A stretch of DNA of 41,807 nucleotides from NCBI GenBank assembly GCA_015069335.1, contig SVIU01000007.1, positions 1 to 41,807 of the forward strand, given 5' to 3'. A program made the position numbers and the translations under genes. Below are positions 1 to 8,769 of this stretch, one piece after another. The DNA comes from Clostridiales bacterium. GTDB lineage: Bacteria; Bacillota; Clostridia; Christensenellales; UBA1242. Each line of letters starts with the position of its first letter. Position 1 is the first letter of the stretch. A model generated the notes under the pieces. That model searched no databases. It was given only the letters and a program-made list of their open reading frames with translations, and was not told where the DNA came from.

Positions 1-286
1 TGTTTTCTTTTTTAATTTTGACTAAATCTTTAATAATTGGATACACAAAAGTATTAACAGATAATTCATCATTGAAAACTTTCATTTTTTTGTCAATGGC
101 TATTCCATAGGCAAGAGCAATTAAAACTTTACTAATACTTCTCATTTCATGCAAACCATCTTCTTTATAAAAATGAGTTTGTATTTCATTTTTATCGTAA
201 ATCATAATGCTATCTATATTTACATTTTGAAGACTTGAAGTAAAAGTTTTTTCTTTTAATTCTTTTATTTGTTCAATTAATTTCAT
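1..286 (-). CDS. Partial serine hydrolase (beta-lactamase/penicillin-binding-like), C-terminus beyond window edge
   Basis: Manual translation from ATG at 286 (minus): MKLIEQIKELKEKTFTSSLQNVNIDSIMIYDKNEIQTHFYKEDGLHEMRSISKVLIALAYGIAIDKKM...; SISK matches an SxxK motif; no stop before window edge. Confidence 0.6.
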   Translation of the reverse strand, partial: MKLIEQIKELKEKTFTSSLQNVNIDSIMIYDKNEIQTHFYKEDGLHEMRSISKVLIALAYGIAIDKKMKVFNDELSVNTFVYPIIKDLVKIKKEN

Positions 287-357
287 ATTTAATCCTCTAA
301 AATTAAGTATAGCACAAAATATAAATTTTGTCCTGTATTTTGTTAACTAGATAAAAA

Positions 358-417
358 TTTCACAAAATGAAAAAATCTCAGCACAATTGCTGAGATTAAA
401 ACTGGTAGTCCTAAGGT
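358..417 (-). repeat. tRNA 3'-end-like sequence plus terminator, copy 1
   Basis: tttcacaaaatgaaaaaatctcagcacaattgctgagattaaaactggtagtcctaagg; near-identical to 994-1053; minus strand reads ...GGACTACCA then hairpin AATCTCAGCA/TGCTGAGATT then T-run. Confidence 0.7.
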
Positions 418-575
418 GTTCTGTTAATTATCAACTACGATTTGATAAAAAGTTATCAAAGTTTGAAATTTGGTGTAAATTTTGCAATTTCAAATCGAAA
501 AAATTTACAATTTACAAACTTTCAAAAATTTAAAATTTTGAGTGTGTAAAGGTTGAAGGTTTATAGTTTTGCGTT

Positions 576-917
576 TTAGTCAAATGATGTTTCATCAATA
601 AGAGGAACAATGTCTATTGAGGGTTCTTCATAGGGGTGAGAATATCTAATTGCTTTAATTACATCTTTCACTTTGTTTATATCACAAATAAACTCTAATT
701 TTTCTTCTTGTACAAATTCTAATTTGTTTTTAGTTCCAATATGGGGATTCGCATCTTCATTAGGCACAAAAGTACCAATCCCCTTAACCGAATATGTGCA
801 ATATGTATAATTTCCAATAACTCCAGCACCTATTTGACAAACTGCATTTCTAACATCTTCTAATTTTTCATTCGGAATAGTAACAAAAATTTTAACTCTA
901 GAAATATCTACTTTCAT
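576..917 (-). CDS. Small stand-alone protein resembling the YqfO/NIF3 C-terminal (PII/CutA-like) domain
   Basis: 113 aa; C-terminal 'YSHPYEEPSIDIVPL' is typical of the YqfO/NIF3-associated domain. Confidence 0.6.
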   Translation of the reverse strand: MKVDISRVKIFVTIPNEKLEDVRNAVCQIGAGVIGNYTYCTYSVKGIGTFVPNEDANPHIGTKNKLEFVQEEKLEFICDINKVKDVIKAIRYSHPYEEPSIDIVPLIDETSFD

Positions 918-993
918 AAAATTATTACCTCACTAATAAATTATATCACACAAATCATAAATTTGTATTTAAAATTTATAAATTTATCAACTT

Positions 994-1053
994 TTTCACA
1001 AAATGAAAAAATCTCAGCACTATTGCTGAGATTAAAATTGGTGGTCCCAAGGG
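994..1053 (-). repeat. tRNA 3'-end-like sequence plus terminator, copy 2
   Basis: tttcacaaaatgaaaaaatctcagcactattgctgagattaaaattggtggtcccaagg; minus strand reads CCTTGGGACCACCA + hairpin + T-run. Confidence 0.7.
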
Positions 1054-1083
1054 GAATTAAGCCATTGCTTATTTTTAAGAATT

Positions 1084-1752
1084 TTACTCTGCCATATTGT
1101 GGATAACTTTGCCGTTATCCACATTAATAAGTAAACCTTTGTTTTGGCCTGTGCAATCGGTGTATCCAAAGTACCAAAACTTTTGGTTAAAGCCTGGCTT
1201 TGATACAATTTTTAAATAGCCTTCGGCATTAAGTTTTCCGTTAAAATACAATTTTTCCAAATCAATCGCAAATTCGTCAGAACCAATTTTTAGCGCGCTT
1301 TCATAATTAATTTTCCACTGGTTTGAAACTTCTTTTAGTTCAACATTACTTGTGCTGTTTTTTAAGGTTAGAGTGATTGCATTTTTACCTGTGTAAATCT
1401 TTTCTAAATCCACCATATATTTATTTTCGAAAGGACTTTTTTCTAAAACATATTCTTGTTGCTGTCCGTCAACATTTAAAATGGCGACAACGCTTTGATA
1501 GGAATATGTTGTAAAAAAAGTTATGCCCAAAACTCCACACTCCACCTTATTTGTGCTAAAGCCGTCGTAGGTAAAAACTTTTTCCCTATAACCACACGAA
1601 AGTTCTGCAGAGAAATTTTCATTCTGCCCTTCAAAAAAATTAATTCTTAAATCAGACATGTTATCCTTTATTAAGTCATAGTAAGAACTGCCACAGCCAG
1701 TGCAAAAAATCATTATCAAACAGATACAAACAAAAACACCAAACTTTTTCAT
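1084..1752 (-). CDS. Putative lipoprotein of unknown function
   Basis: 222 aa; N-terminal MKKFGVFVCICLIMIFCTGCGSS lipobox-like signal. Confidence 0.6.
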   Translation of the reverse strand: MKKFGVFVCICLIMIFCTGCGSSYYDLIKDNMSDLRINFFEGQNENFSAELSCGYREKVFTYDGFSTNKVECGVLGITFFTTYSYQSVVAILNVDGQQQEYVLEKSPFENKYMVDLEKIYTGKNAITLTLKNSTSNVELKEVSNQWKINYESALKIGSDEFAIDLEKLYFNGKLNAEGYLKIVSKPGFNQKFWYFGYTDCTGQNKGLLINVDNGKVIHNMAE

Positions 1753-1838
1753 ATAGTAAAATATGCGACAATTTGAGCAAATATTTTGCTTATTTTAATT
1801 TATGTGATATATTAATTTTAAGAAATCAGGGGGATAAT

Positions 1839-2756
1839 ATGAATTTACAAAAAGTTTATGCAAACGCTTTAAAAAACAAATTTGCACTTGGTGCTTTTAA
1901 CTTTGTAAATATGGAAAGCTTAAAAGGCATTTTGGATGCAGCGCAAGAACAAAACACTCCGGTTATTTGCGCCGTTAGCGAAAGTGCTTTTGAATATATG
2001 GGCTTTGAATTTTTAAAAAATTTAATTACTAGCGCAAGAAATACTTACACCGTTCCATTTTTTATTCACTTAGACCACGGCAAAAGTTTGGAGTTTTGCA
2101 AAAAGGCAATCAACTGTGGTTTTGACTCGGTTATGATAGACGGCTCACATTTGCCACTTGAACAAAATATTGCTTTAACAAAATCTGTTTGCGATTATGC
2201 ACATAAGTTTGGTGTGCAAGTGGAAGGTGAACTTGGAAAACTCAAAGGCGTAGAAGACAACATTTCTTCTGATGAACAACTCTTTACTGACCCAATTGAA
2301 GCAAAACAATTTGTAGAGCAAACAAAAGTTGACAGTTTGGCAATTGCCATTGGCACAAGCCATGGCGTCAACAAATTTTCTGGCGAGGCAAAAATAAGAA
2401 TTGACATATTAGAAGAAATTGAAAAAGTTTTACCAAACACTCCACTTGTTTTGCACGGAGCATCATCTGTGCCACAAAACATACTTGCCAAGCTTATTGA
2501 ACTTGGTGCAGACTTAAAAAAAGCCAAAGGTGTACCAGAAGAAATTTTAACAGAAGTTTCTACCAAACATAATGTTGTAAAAATTAATGTTGATAGTGAT
2601 CTTCGTATGGCAACCACTTTGGCTGTTAGAAAATATTTAAAAGAAAATCCAAAAGAAATTGATGTAAGAAAATATTTGGGCCAGGCAAAAAAAGATATTT
2701 CAAATTTGGTAAAAAACAAAATAATTAATGTGTTTAAAACAAAAGAAATTAAATAA
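1839..2756 (+). CDS. fba: Class II fructose-bisphosphate/ketose-bisphosphate aldolase
   Basis: NLQKVYANALKNKFALGAFNFVNMESLKGILDAA..., HLDHGKS, SVMIDGSHLP, LVLHGASSVP motifs; start moved from 1773 to ATG 1839, preceded by cagggggata RBS. Confidence 0.9.
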   Translation: MNLQKVYANALKNKFALGAFNFVNMESLKGILDAAQEQNTPVICAVSESAFEYMGFEFLKNLITSARNTYTVPFFIHLDHGKSLEFCKKAINCGFDSVMIDGSHLPLEQNIALTKSVCDYAHKFGVQVEGELGKLKGVEDNISSDEQLFTDPIEAKQFVEQTKVDSLAIAIGTSHGVNKFSGEAKIRIDILEEIEKVLPNTPLVLHGASSVPQNILAKLIELGADLKKAKGVPEEILTEVSTKHNVVKINVDSDLRMATTLAVRKYLKENPKEIDVRKYLGQAKKDISNLVKNKIINVFKTKEIK

Positions 2757-2776
2757 TTAATAAATAATTAAATTAC

Positions 2777-2812
2777 AAAAAATATTCCTTTTAAATTAAA
2801 GGAATATTTTTA
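2777..2812. terminator. Bidirectional intrinsic terminator between convergent fba and YitT-family gene
   Basis: AAAAATATTCCTTT-AAATT-AAAGGAATATTTTT hairpin with flanking A/T runs. Confidence 0.8.
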
Positions 2813-2823
2813 TTTTATTATAA

Positions 2824-3864
2824 TTATTCTTGTAAATTATTTGTTATATTTTCAGTAGTATTTTCTTGCATTATTTCTGAATTAATTTCAATATTTTTAT
2901 TATTTATTTCCAATTTAATATTGTTTGCATTTTCTTTTATATTTTTAATTTTTTTCTTGGCAATTTTTTTTGTTTTTGTGAGTGGCAAAAAACCATTGCC
3001 CATTGCTTCACTTACTGATGTAGAATAAACAAATGCGCTTGGATCAAGCTCTCCAACAATTTGTCTTAGTTTTACCGCTTGTGAATTTGTAACCAAAATC
3101 ATCAACATTTTTATTTTGTTGCCAGAGTGCATACCTTGTGCATTAAAAGCTGTTACTCCTCGGTGCATTTGTTCCATAAGTTCTTTAGAAATTTTTTCAT
3201 GATTATGCGAAATGATATAATAAGCCCTAACCCCTTGGACGCCGGAAACAATCATGTCGCAGACCTTAGTCATAATAAATATTGCAACAAGTGAATACAA
3301 AGTAAATTGCAAATTGCCATAAGCAATATAAGACAAAACCAAAACAACAATGTCAACAACCAAAACCAAATTGCCAACGGTTATAAATTTGAACTTTTTA
3401 GTTAGTAAGTTTGCAAGCATATCGCTTCCACCAGTTGAACCCTTGCCCCTAAATACAAGCCCTAGGCCAATGCCCATAATAAGTCCACCAAAAATAGCAC
3501 ACAACAGAAGATCTGGATTTGTTGGGTCTAAACCAATATCAAATGTACATACTTCCATAAATACCGAATAAGATAATATTCCTATGGCAGAATTTATTGC
3601 AAAGTTGAGCCCCATTGTTTTTAGCGATAAGAAAAATAGCACCGCATTGATAGCCAAATAAAAAACAGATGCTGGAATAGCAACACCCAAGTTTGCCTCT
3701 ATCAAGTTTGAAACAATTGAACATAGTCCCGCAAAGCCCGCTGGCGAAATTTTGTTTGCATCCAAAAGTACATTAAAAGCAAAGCCCATCAAAAATGTAC
3801 CAACAACAATTGTCAGTCCGTTTAATATATATTTTAAAGCTTTTTTGTTTATTGTTCTTTTCAT
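2824..3864 (-). CDS. YitT family membrane protein (YitT + DUF2179)
   Basis: 346 aa; multi-TM, GLGLVFRGKGSTGGSDMLANLL, QGVRAYYIISHNHEKISKELMEQMHRGVTAFNAQG. Confidence 0.85.
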   Translation of the reverse strand: MKRTINKKALKYILNGLTIVVGTFLMGFAFNVLLDANKISPAGFAGLCSIVSNLIEANLGVAIPASVFYLAINAVLFFLSLKTMGLNFAINSAIGILSYSVFMEVCTFDIGLDPTNPDLLLCAIFGGLIMGIGLGLVFRGKGSTGGSDMLANLLTKKFKFITVGNLVLVVDIVVLVLSYIAYGNLQFTLYSLVAIFIMTKVCDMIVSGVQGVRAYYIISHNHEKISKELMEQMHRGVTAFNAQGMHSGNKIKMLMILVTNSQAVKLRQIVGELDPSAFVYSTSVSEAMGNGFLPLTKTKKIAKKKIKNIKENANNIKLEINNKNIEINSEIMQENTTENITNNLQE

Positions 3865-3922
3865 GATTTTTTCCTTTTTTTACTCTTTTGTAAAAATATT
3901 TAGTTTTAAAATTATATGTTTT

Positions 3923-4990
3923 TTACTGTCCAAGTGGCACAGTTGATTTTGCTGTTAAATCAAAGTCAGAACATGCCAAGCCGTCAAGCATTTCAAAATA
4001 TGCACAAGCACCAATCATTGCTGCATTATCTGTGCAATATTTTAGTTCTGGCATAAATAATTCAAAGTTATTTTTACTACACTCTATTTGGAGTTTTGCC
4101 TTTAAATAAGAATTTGCAGAAACGCCTCCCGCAACAACCAATTTTGTACTTTTGCTGTCTTTCATTGCATTTAATGTTTTGTTGGCAAGTTCACTCACAA
4201 CAAAATTTTGAAAACTTGCTGATATGTCTGCAATGTTTATTTCTTCACCTTTCTGTTTTTTGTTGTGAACATAGTTTATAACAGCAGTTTTTATTCCGCT
4301 AAAAGAAAAATTGTAAGTTCCAGCCAAAATGTTTTTATGCGCAAAACTTATGTTTGGCTGACCTTTTTTTGCATAATGGTCTATATTTACACCGCCAGGA
4401 TAACTAAGTCCCATAATGCGAGCAACTTTGTCAAATGCCTCGCCCACTGCGTCGTCAACCGTTGATCCAATAAGACTAAATTTTGTGTAAGTTTGAACAT
4501 CCAAAATTGCCGTATGTCCACCGCTGACGAGCAAGCAAGTAAATGGCGGTGTAAGTTCTTTATGGGAAATATAATTGCTGGCAATGTGTCCTTTAATGTG
4601 GCTTATTGCTAAAAGTGGTTTGTTTAAAGAGTACGCAAGCCCTTTTGCATAATTTACACCAACCAGCAACGCACCTAGTAGGCCAGCACCATAAGTAACA
4701 GCAATGGCGTCAATATCATCATAGGTCAAGTTTGCATCTTCTAGTGCCTTTTTGCAAACATTATCAATTGCCAAAATGTGATTTCTTGACGCAACCTCTG
4801 GCACAACACCGCCAAAGCGTTTGTGAATTTCTATTTGAGTGTCAATTACGCATGACAAAACTTTGCGACCGTTTTCAACAATCGCAACACTAGTTTCGTC
4901 ACAAGAAGATTCAATTGCTAAAATTTTTACATTTGGCTTTTGTTTTAAACTTTGTAAAACCTTGTCCATGTTTTGTTTGTAAGTTGACAT
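3923..4990 (-). CDS. tsaD: tRNA N6-adenosine threonylcarbamoyltransferase TsaD
   Basis: ILAIESSCDETSVAIVENG, VPEVASRNH, ISHIKGHI, LLVSGGHT, VVAGGVSANSYL. Confidence 0.95.
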   Translation of the reverse strand: MSTYKQNMDKVLQSLKQKPNVKILAIESSCDETSVAIVENGRKVLSCVIDTQIEIHKRFGGVVPEVASRNHILAIDNVCKKALEDANLTYDDIDAIAVTYGAGLLGALLVGVNYAKGLAYSLNKPLLAISHIKGHIASNYISHKELTPPFTCLLVSGGHTAILDVQTYTKFSLIGSTVDDAVGEAFDKVARIMGLSYPGGVNIDHYAKKGQPNISFAHKNILAGTYNFSFSGIKTAVINYVHNKKQKGEEINIADISASFQNFVVSELANKTLNAMKDSKSTKLVVAGGVSANSYLKAKLQIECSKNNFELFMPELKYCTDNAAMIGACAYFEMLDGLACSDFDLTAKSTVPLGQ

Positions 4991-4999
4991 AAATTATCC

Positions 5000-5063
5000 T
5001 TCACTATTCATTATTCACTCTTCACTATTCACTCTCGTAAAGTCACAGTTGTGACTTTACGAG
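5000..5063. repeat. Heptamer repeats plus 30-bp palindrome overlapping prfB 3' end
   Basis: TTCACTA TTCATTA TTCACTC TTCACTA TTCACTC followed by CTCGTAAAGTCACA-GT-TGTGACTTTACGAG (5034-5063). Confidence 0.85.
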
Positions 5064-6147
5064 ATAGTCGTTTATAAACGGTTGCAAATCGCCATTCATT
5101 ACACCTTGCACATCACTATTTTCAAAATTTGTGCGGTGGTCTTTTACCAAGCAATATGGTTGAAATACATAACTCCTTATTTGACTGCCCCACTCTATTT
5201 TTTTAATTTCCCCGCGGATATCATTAATTTTCGCCATTTCCTCCTCTTCTGCTTTTTGTGCGAGTTTGCTATATAGCATCTTCATACACGTTTCTCTATT
5301 TTGAATTTGACTACGTTCTGTTTGGCAACTTACAATAATGCCAGTTGGAATATGTGTAATTCTTATTGCGCTCTCTGTTTTATTAACATGTTGACCGCCA
5401 GCACCACTTGACCTGTAAGTGTCAATTTTTAAATCTTCACTTTTTATTTCAATGTTTGGTGTTTCTTCTAGTTCGGGCATAACATCTAGGCTTGCAAAAC
5501 TTGTGTGTCGCCTTGCGTTGGCATCAAATGGAGAAATTCTTACCAGCCTATGAACACCCTTTTCGCACTTTAAATAGCCATAGGCATTTTCGCCTATAAT
5601 TTCAAAAGTAATGCTTTTTAAGCCCGCATCATCACCGTCTAAATAATCTAAAACCTTTATACCAAAACCTCTTTTTTCTGCATACATTGTGTACATTCTA
5701 TAAAGCATATTTGCCCAGTCTTGCGCTTCCGTACCACCAGCACCTGCATGCAAAGTTAAAATTGCGTTGCTTGAGTCATACTTGCCAGAAAGCAAGGTTT
5801 CAATTTTAAAGTCTGCCAAAAAGTTTTCTAGTTTTGACAAGGTTTGTAATAAACTCGTTTCGGTTTCTTGGTCGTGTTCCAATTGCAACAATTCAATTGC
5901 CGTTTCGCACTCTCCAACTAAATCTTGCGCAAACTCTATTTTTTCTAGTTTTTGCTCTTTATTTCTTAGGCTTCTGCCAACCTTTTGGACATTGTTTAAA
6001 TCCAAATAAAAGTCATCCAAAAGTTGTTCTTTTTTTAAATCTTCAATTTCTTTAATTAATTTATCTAAGTCAAAGACACTCCTTTATTAGTTTAAGTTGT
6101 GCTTTGCAATCTTCAATTTTTTTAATCTCGTTTTCAATAATTATCAT
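5043..6147 (-). CDS. prfB: Peptide chain release factor 2, with programmed +1 frameshift
   Basis: Main ORF 5043..6020 has GGQHVNKTESAIRITHIPTG; upstream 25-codon zero frame ATG(6147) MIIIENEIKKIEDCKAQLKLIKECL then TGA; AAGGAG TGT CTT TGA C shift site; +1 frame DLDKLIKEIEDLKKEQLLDDFYLDLNN joins the ORF. Confidence 0.93.
6069..6088 (-). promoter_or_regulatory. RF2 +1 frameshift site (SD-like AGGAG + CTTTGAC)
   Basis: Minus strand AAAGGAGTGTCTTTGAC. Confidence 0.93.
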
Positions 6148-6189
6148 AGCAACTCCTAATATTTTTTACTTAGTATACACTTATATTAT

Positions 6190-6233
6190 AAAAAAAACAA
6201 TTAATTGTTGCCAAATGGCACGACAATTAATTG
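6190..6233 (-). terminator. Intrinsic terminator downstream of LRR surface protein gene
   Basis: Minus: CAATTAATTGTCGTGCC-ATTT-GGCAACAATTAATTG followed by TTTTTTTT. Confidence 0.8.
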
Positions 6234-6269
6234 TTTGTTTATTATTAAATTTATTTATTTTTAATTTTT

Positions 6270-7553
6270 TTATTCCTGAATCTCATAAGCATTAGCTGGC
6301 AAGTCTACCTCAACTCCACCACTGCATATTACTTTGGTAATTTGCTCACCTTCCGCGTCTTCACCTATGCCGCAAAAATCAAAGGCATTGTCTCCGATTT
6401 GGACATTTTGCCATTGCTCGGCAGTACCCTCATAAATTATGGTAGTTAAATTTACACAGTCATAAAACGCGGAGTCGGCAATTTCTGATACTCCAACCGG
6501 TATGGTCAAAGTTTCTAAAGAATCACAGTATGCAAATATAGGTGTGATAACTGTAAATTTGCTAGGCCAAACAAAATTGTTTGTTACAACCTCGTGTATA
6601 GAGTTTTCTCCTATATAAACATGTCTCAAGTCGACAAATTCAAAAATCCAACCGGGACTTGCACCATCTGTCTCATACCCATTTTGAACACATGTCATAA
6701 AGTGATCCATTGAACTAAATACCAACGCCCCGTATCCATCCCAATAAAGATCACCTCCAAACGCCCAAGCGTCAATGGATTGAACATTCTTAGGAATTGA
6801 TACTTCATTTACAATACAAGTAGAAGCAAATGCTCTGACCCCTATATACTCCAAACCATTATTGAGCGTTAGAGAAACATTCACCGGCGAGCCATCTATC
6901 TGCTGTCCTTCAAAACAACCACCTTCCCACGAATCATAAGAGGAAGAGTCATCCAAAACCCTCATTGAATCAGGTAGTACTATTTCGCTAATCTGACACC
7001 AACTAAACGCTCCGCCACCAATGGTTTCTAAACCATATTTAAAATTTACTTCTTGCAGATCAGTACAATCAAAAAAGCAACCATTCGGCACTTCGCGCAA
7101 TCCACCCGAAAGTGTAACCGAACGCAAATTCCAAACTTCGCCAAACGCCCCCGTACCTAGTTTTGTAATACTATCATTAAAAATTAAATTTTCAATACAC
7201 TCGGTAAATACAAATGCCGAAACCCCTATTTCGTAAATAGTTCTTGCCAAACTTGTGTTTGTAATTTGGACACAAGCACAGGCATAAGAATGATCCCCTA
7301 TAACAGAAAATCCTTCATTAAACACAACATTTTTTACCAGTTGTTCGTAGTCGTCTGATTCTGAGTCATAATATTCGAGTATCATATCACTACATGTTTT
7401 AATTCCCGAATCAAAAATTATGTTTGTATAAGATGTAGTTTTATCTATTACATGCTCATCTGCGTCATAGTCTCCATGTACAGAATATATCTTTTTTAAC
7501 ACTCCGCCATCATTTATTATTGCTGGAATTGTAAGTTTTGTATCGGTTACCAA
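6270..7553 (-). CDS. BspA-like leucine-rich repeat (LRR_5) surface protein segment; in frame with the upstream ORF 7557..8342
   Basis: Repeated IGxxAFxxCxxL-type motifs, e.g. ISEIADSAFYDCVNLTTIIYEGTAEQWQNVQIGDNAF; begins with TTG two codons after the TAA of the upstream ORF; no signal peptide. Confidence 0.7.
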   Translation of the reverse strand: MVTDTKLTIPAIINDGGVLKKIYSVHGDYDADEHVIDKTTSYTNIIFDSGIKTCSDMILEYYDSESDDYEQLVKNVVFNEGFSVIGDHSYACACVQITNTSLARTIYEIGVSAFVFTECIENLIFNDSITKLGTGAFGEVWNLRSVTLSGGLREVPNGCFFDCTDLQEVNFKYGLETIGGGAFSWCQISEIVLPDSMRVLDDSSSYDSWEGGCFEGQQIDGSPVNVSLTLNNGLEYIGVRAFASTCIVNEVSIPKNVQSIDAWAFGGDLYWDGYGALVFSSMDHFMTCVQNGYETDGASPGWIFEFVDLRHVYIGENSIHEVVTNNFVWPSKFTVITPIFAYCDSLETLTIPVGVSEIADSAFYDCVNLTTIIYEGTAEQWQNVQIGDNAFDFCGIGEDAEGEQITKVICSGGVEVDLPANAYEIQE

Positions 7554-7556
7554 TGG

Positions 7557-8342
7557 TTATTGTGCTGATAGTAGTGTTGCATTTTTACTATCGCCCATTA
7601 TATTTGCTGTTGCTTGAACTGCTGGTTTATCTTCTTGTTCTACTCGGGTTATGTTATACCAGTTTGTTGTTGATTCTTCTTCTGGTAAATCTTCACCGGT
7701 TAAGACGTCTGATAGTGTAAATGTGGTAACCTTTGTCTCGCTTGTTGTGCTTGCATTTAAAATGCTTGCTTGATTAAAGTTTATATTAAGATCTGCACCT
7801 GTTATGCTTAAATTTTCAAATGATTCTCTTGAATTACATGTTAATGTTAGTTTTATATATGATGTTTCACCTACTAGTAGTGTTGTGCTGGCATCCTTCC
7901 AACTTGCAATAACGATACCATCATAACCAAGTAAGTTGTCTCCCACTCCTAAATATGCAACAATTGGAAAGTTTGACGTGTTTGTTATTGTAAACGTCAT
8001 TACAATTGGTGCTGGGTTATCTAAATCTGGAAGATCAGAGAAAAACATATTGTTAAAACTAATGTTTCCTTGCTGGTTTATCAATTCAATTGTAGAAGAT
8101 GTTTTTGCTAGTCCACTGCCATTGTTTTGAATGTACCAGTTGTCTTCTGGAGCACTTGTTAATGATGATGCTGCTCCATCTACTTCAATTGTTATGTTTG
8201 CATTACAATTGTTTGCGGTGAAACCAATATTACCACTTATTGCAAGTTGAGCATGTTTTGCAGACCATACACCTATGGCAATTGCGCATACACATAGGCA
8301 AATGATAGCAATGTTTAAAATAAAACTAAATTTTCTTTTCAT
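7557..8342 (-). CDS. Secreted/surface protein N-terminal region with signal peptide
   Basis: 261 aa; MKRKFSFILNIAIICLCVCAIAIGVWSAKHAQLAISGNIGFTANN; AGGAG RBS upstream of ATG 8342. Confidence 0.65.
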   Translation of the reverse strand: MKRKFSFILNIAIICLCVCAIAIGVWSAKHAQLAISGNIGFTANNCNANITIEVDGAASSLTSAPEDNWYIQNNGSGLAKTSSTIELINQQGNISFNNMFFSDLPDLDNPAPIVMTFTITNTSNFPIVAYLGVGDNLLGYDGIVIASWKDASTTLLVGETSYIKLTLTCNSRESFENLSITGADLNINFNQASILNASTTSETKVTTFTLSDVLTGEDLPEEESTTNWYNITRVEQEDKPAVQATANIMGDSKNATLLSAQ

Positions 8343-8431
8343 AAAAACTCCTTTTGTTTAAGTGTGTCCTATGTGGCTGTTTTTATTATTTTTTAAACAA
8401 AAACGAGCCCACAAGATCAACTCTCGCCTAT

Positions 8432-8459
8432 AGTTTACCCCCCCCCGCAAGGATGTCAA
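8432..8459 (-). promoter_or_regulatory. Putative phase-variable promoter: TTGACA - 16-nt spacer containing G9 - TAAACT
   Basis: Minus strand TTGACA(8459-8454) TCCTTGC GGGGGGGGG(8446-8438) TAAACT(8437-8432); ~90 nt upstream of the ATG at 8342. Confidence 0.65.
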
Positions 8460-8575
8460 GCAAATTTTAAAAGTTTTTAAAAAAATTTTTTGCATGAGTT
8501 AATTTGGTTGGTTTTCGCAAAAGATTTTTAAAAAAATATGGCTTTAAAAAGGTTAAAGAGCTTTTGGCAAAAAAA

Positions 8576-8605
8576 AGACAAACCTGCGTTTTATAAGGTT
8601 TGTCT
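8576..8605 (-). terminator. Second hairpin terminator downstream of the ribosomal operon
   Basis: AGACAAACCT...AGGTTTGTCT with T-run on minus strand. Confidence 0.6.
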
Positions 8606-8667
8606 AATGGAGTTATAAAGAGAAAATTATTTTCTTTTTATTGTTCGTTTTTTAAACGAATTGACAC

Positions 8668-8709
8668 TAAAAAAAGGCAAAACTTCAAAATTTTGTGAAG
8701 TTTTGCCTT
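8668..8709 (-). terminator. Intrinsic terminator of the rplQ operon
   Basis: AAGGCAAAACTTCA...TGAAGTTTTGCCTT hairpin with T-run on minus strand. Confidence 0.85.
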
Positions 8710-8769
8710 ATTTTGAGTCTTAGAAAATTATTTCTTTACAGCCCCATTTTTAATACATAAATCAATTAA

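Noticed and set aside
2195-2719. 174-aa minus-strand ORF opposite fba (and other antisense ORFs in ribosomal and protease genes)
   Set aside because: Antisense to a clear aldolase gene; composition looks like reverse-complement coding and no homology is recognisable.
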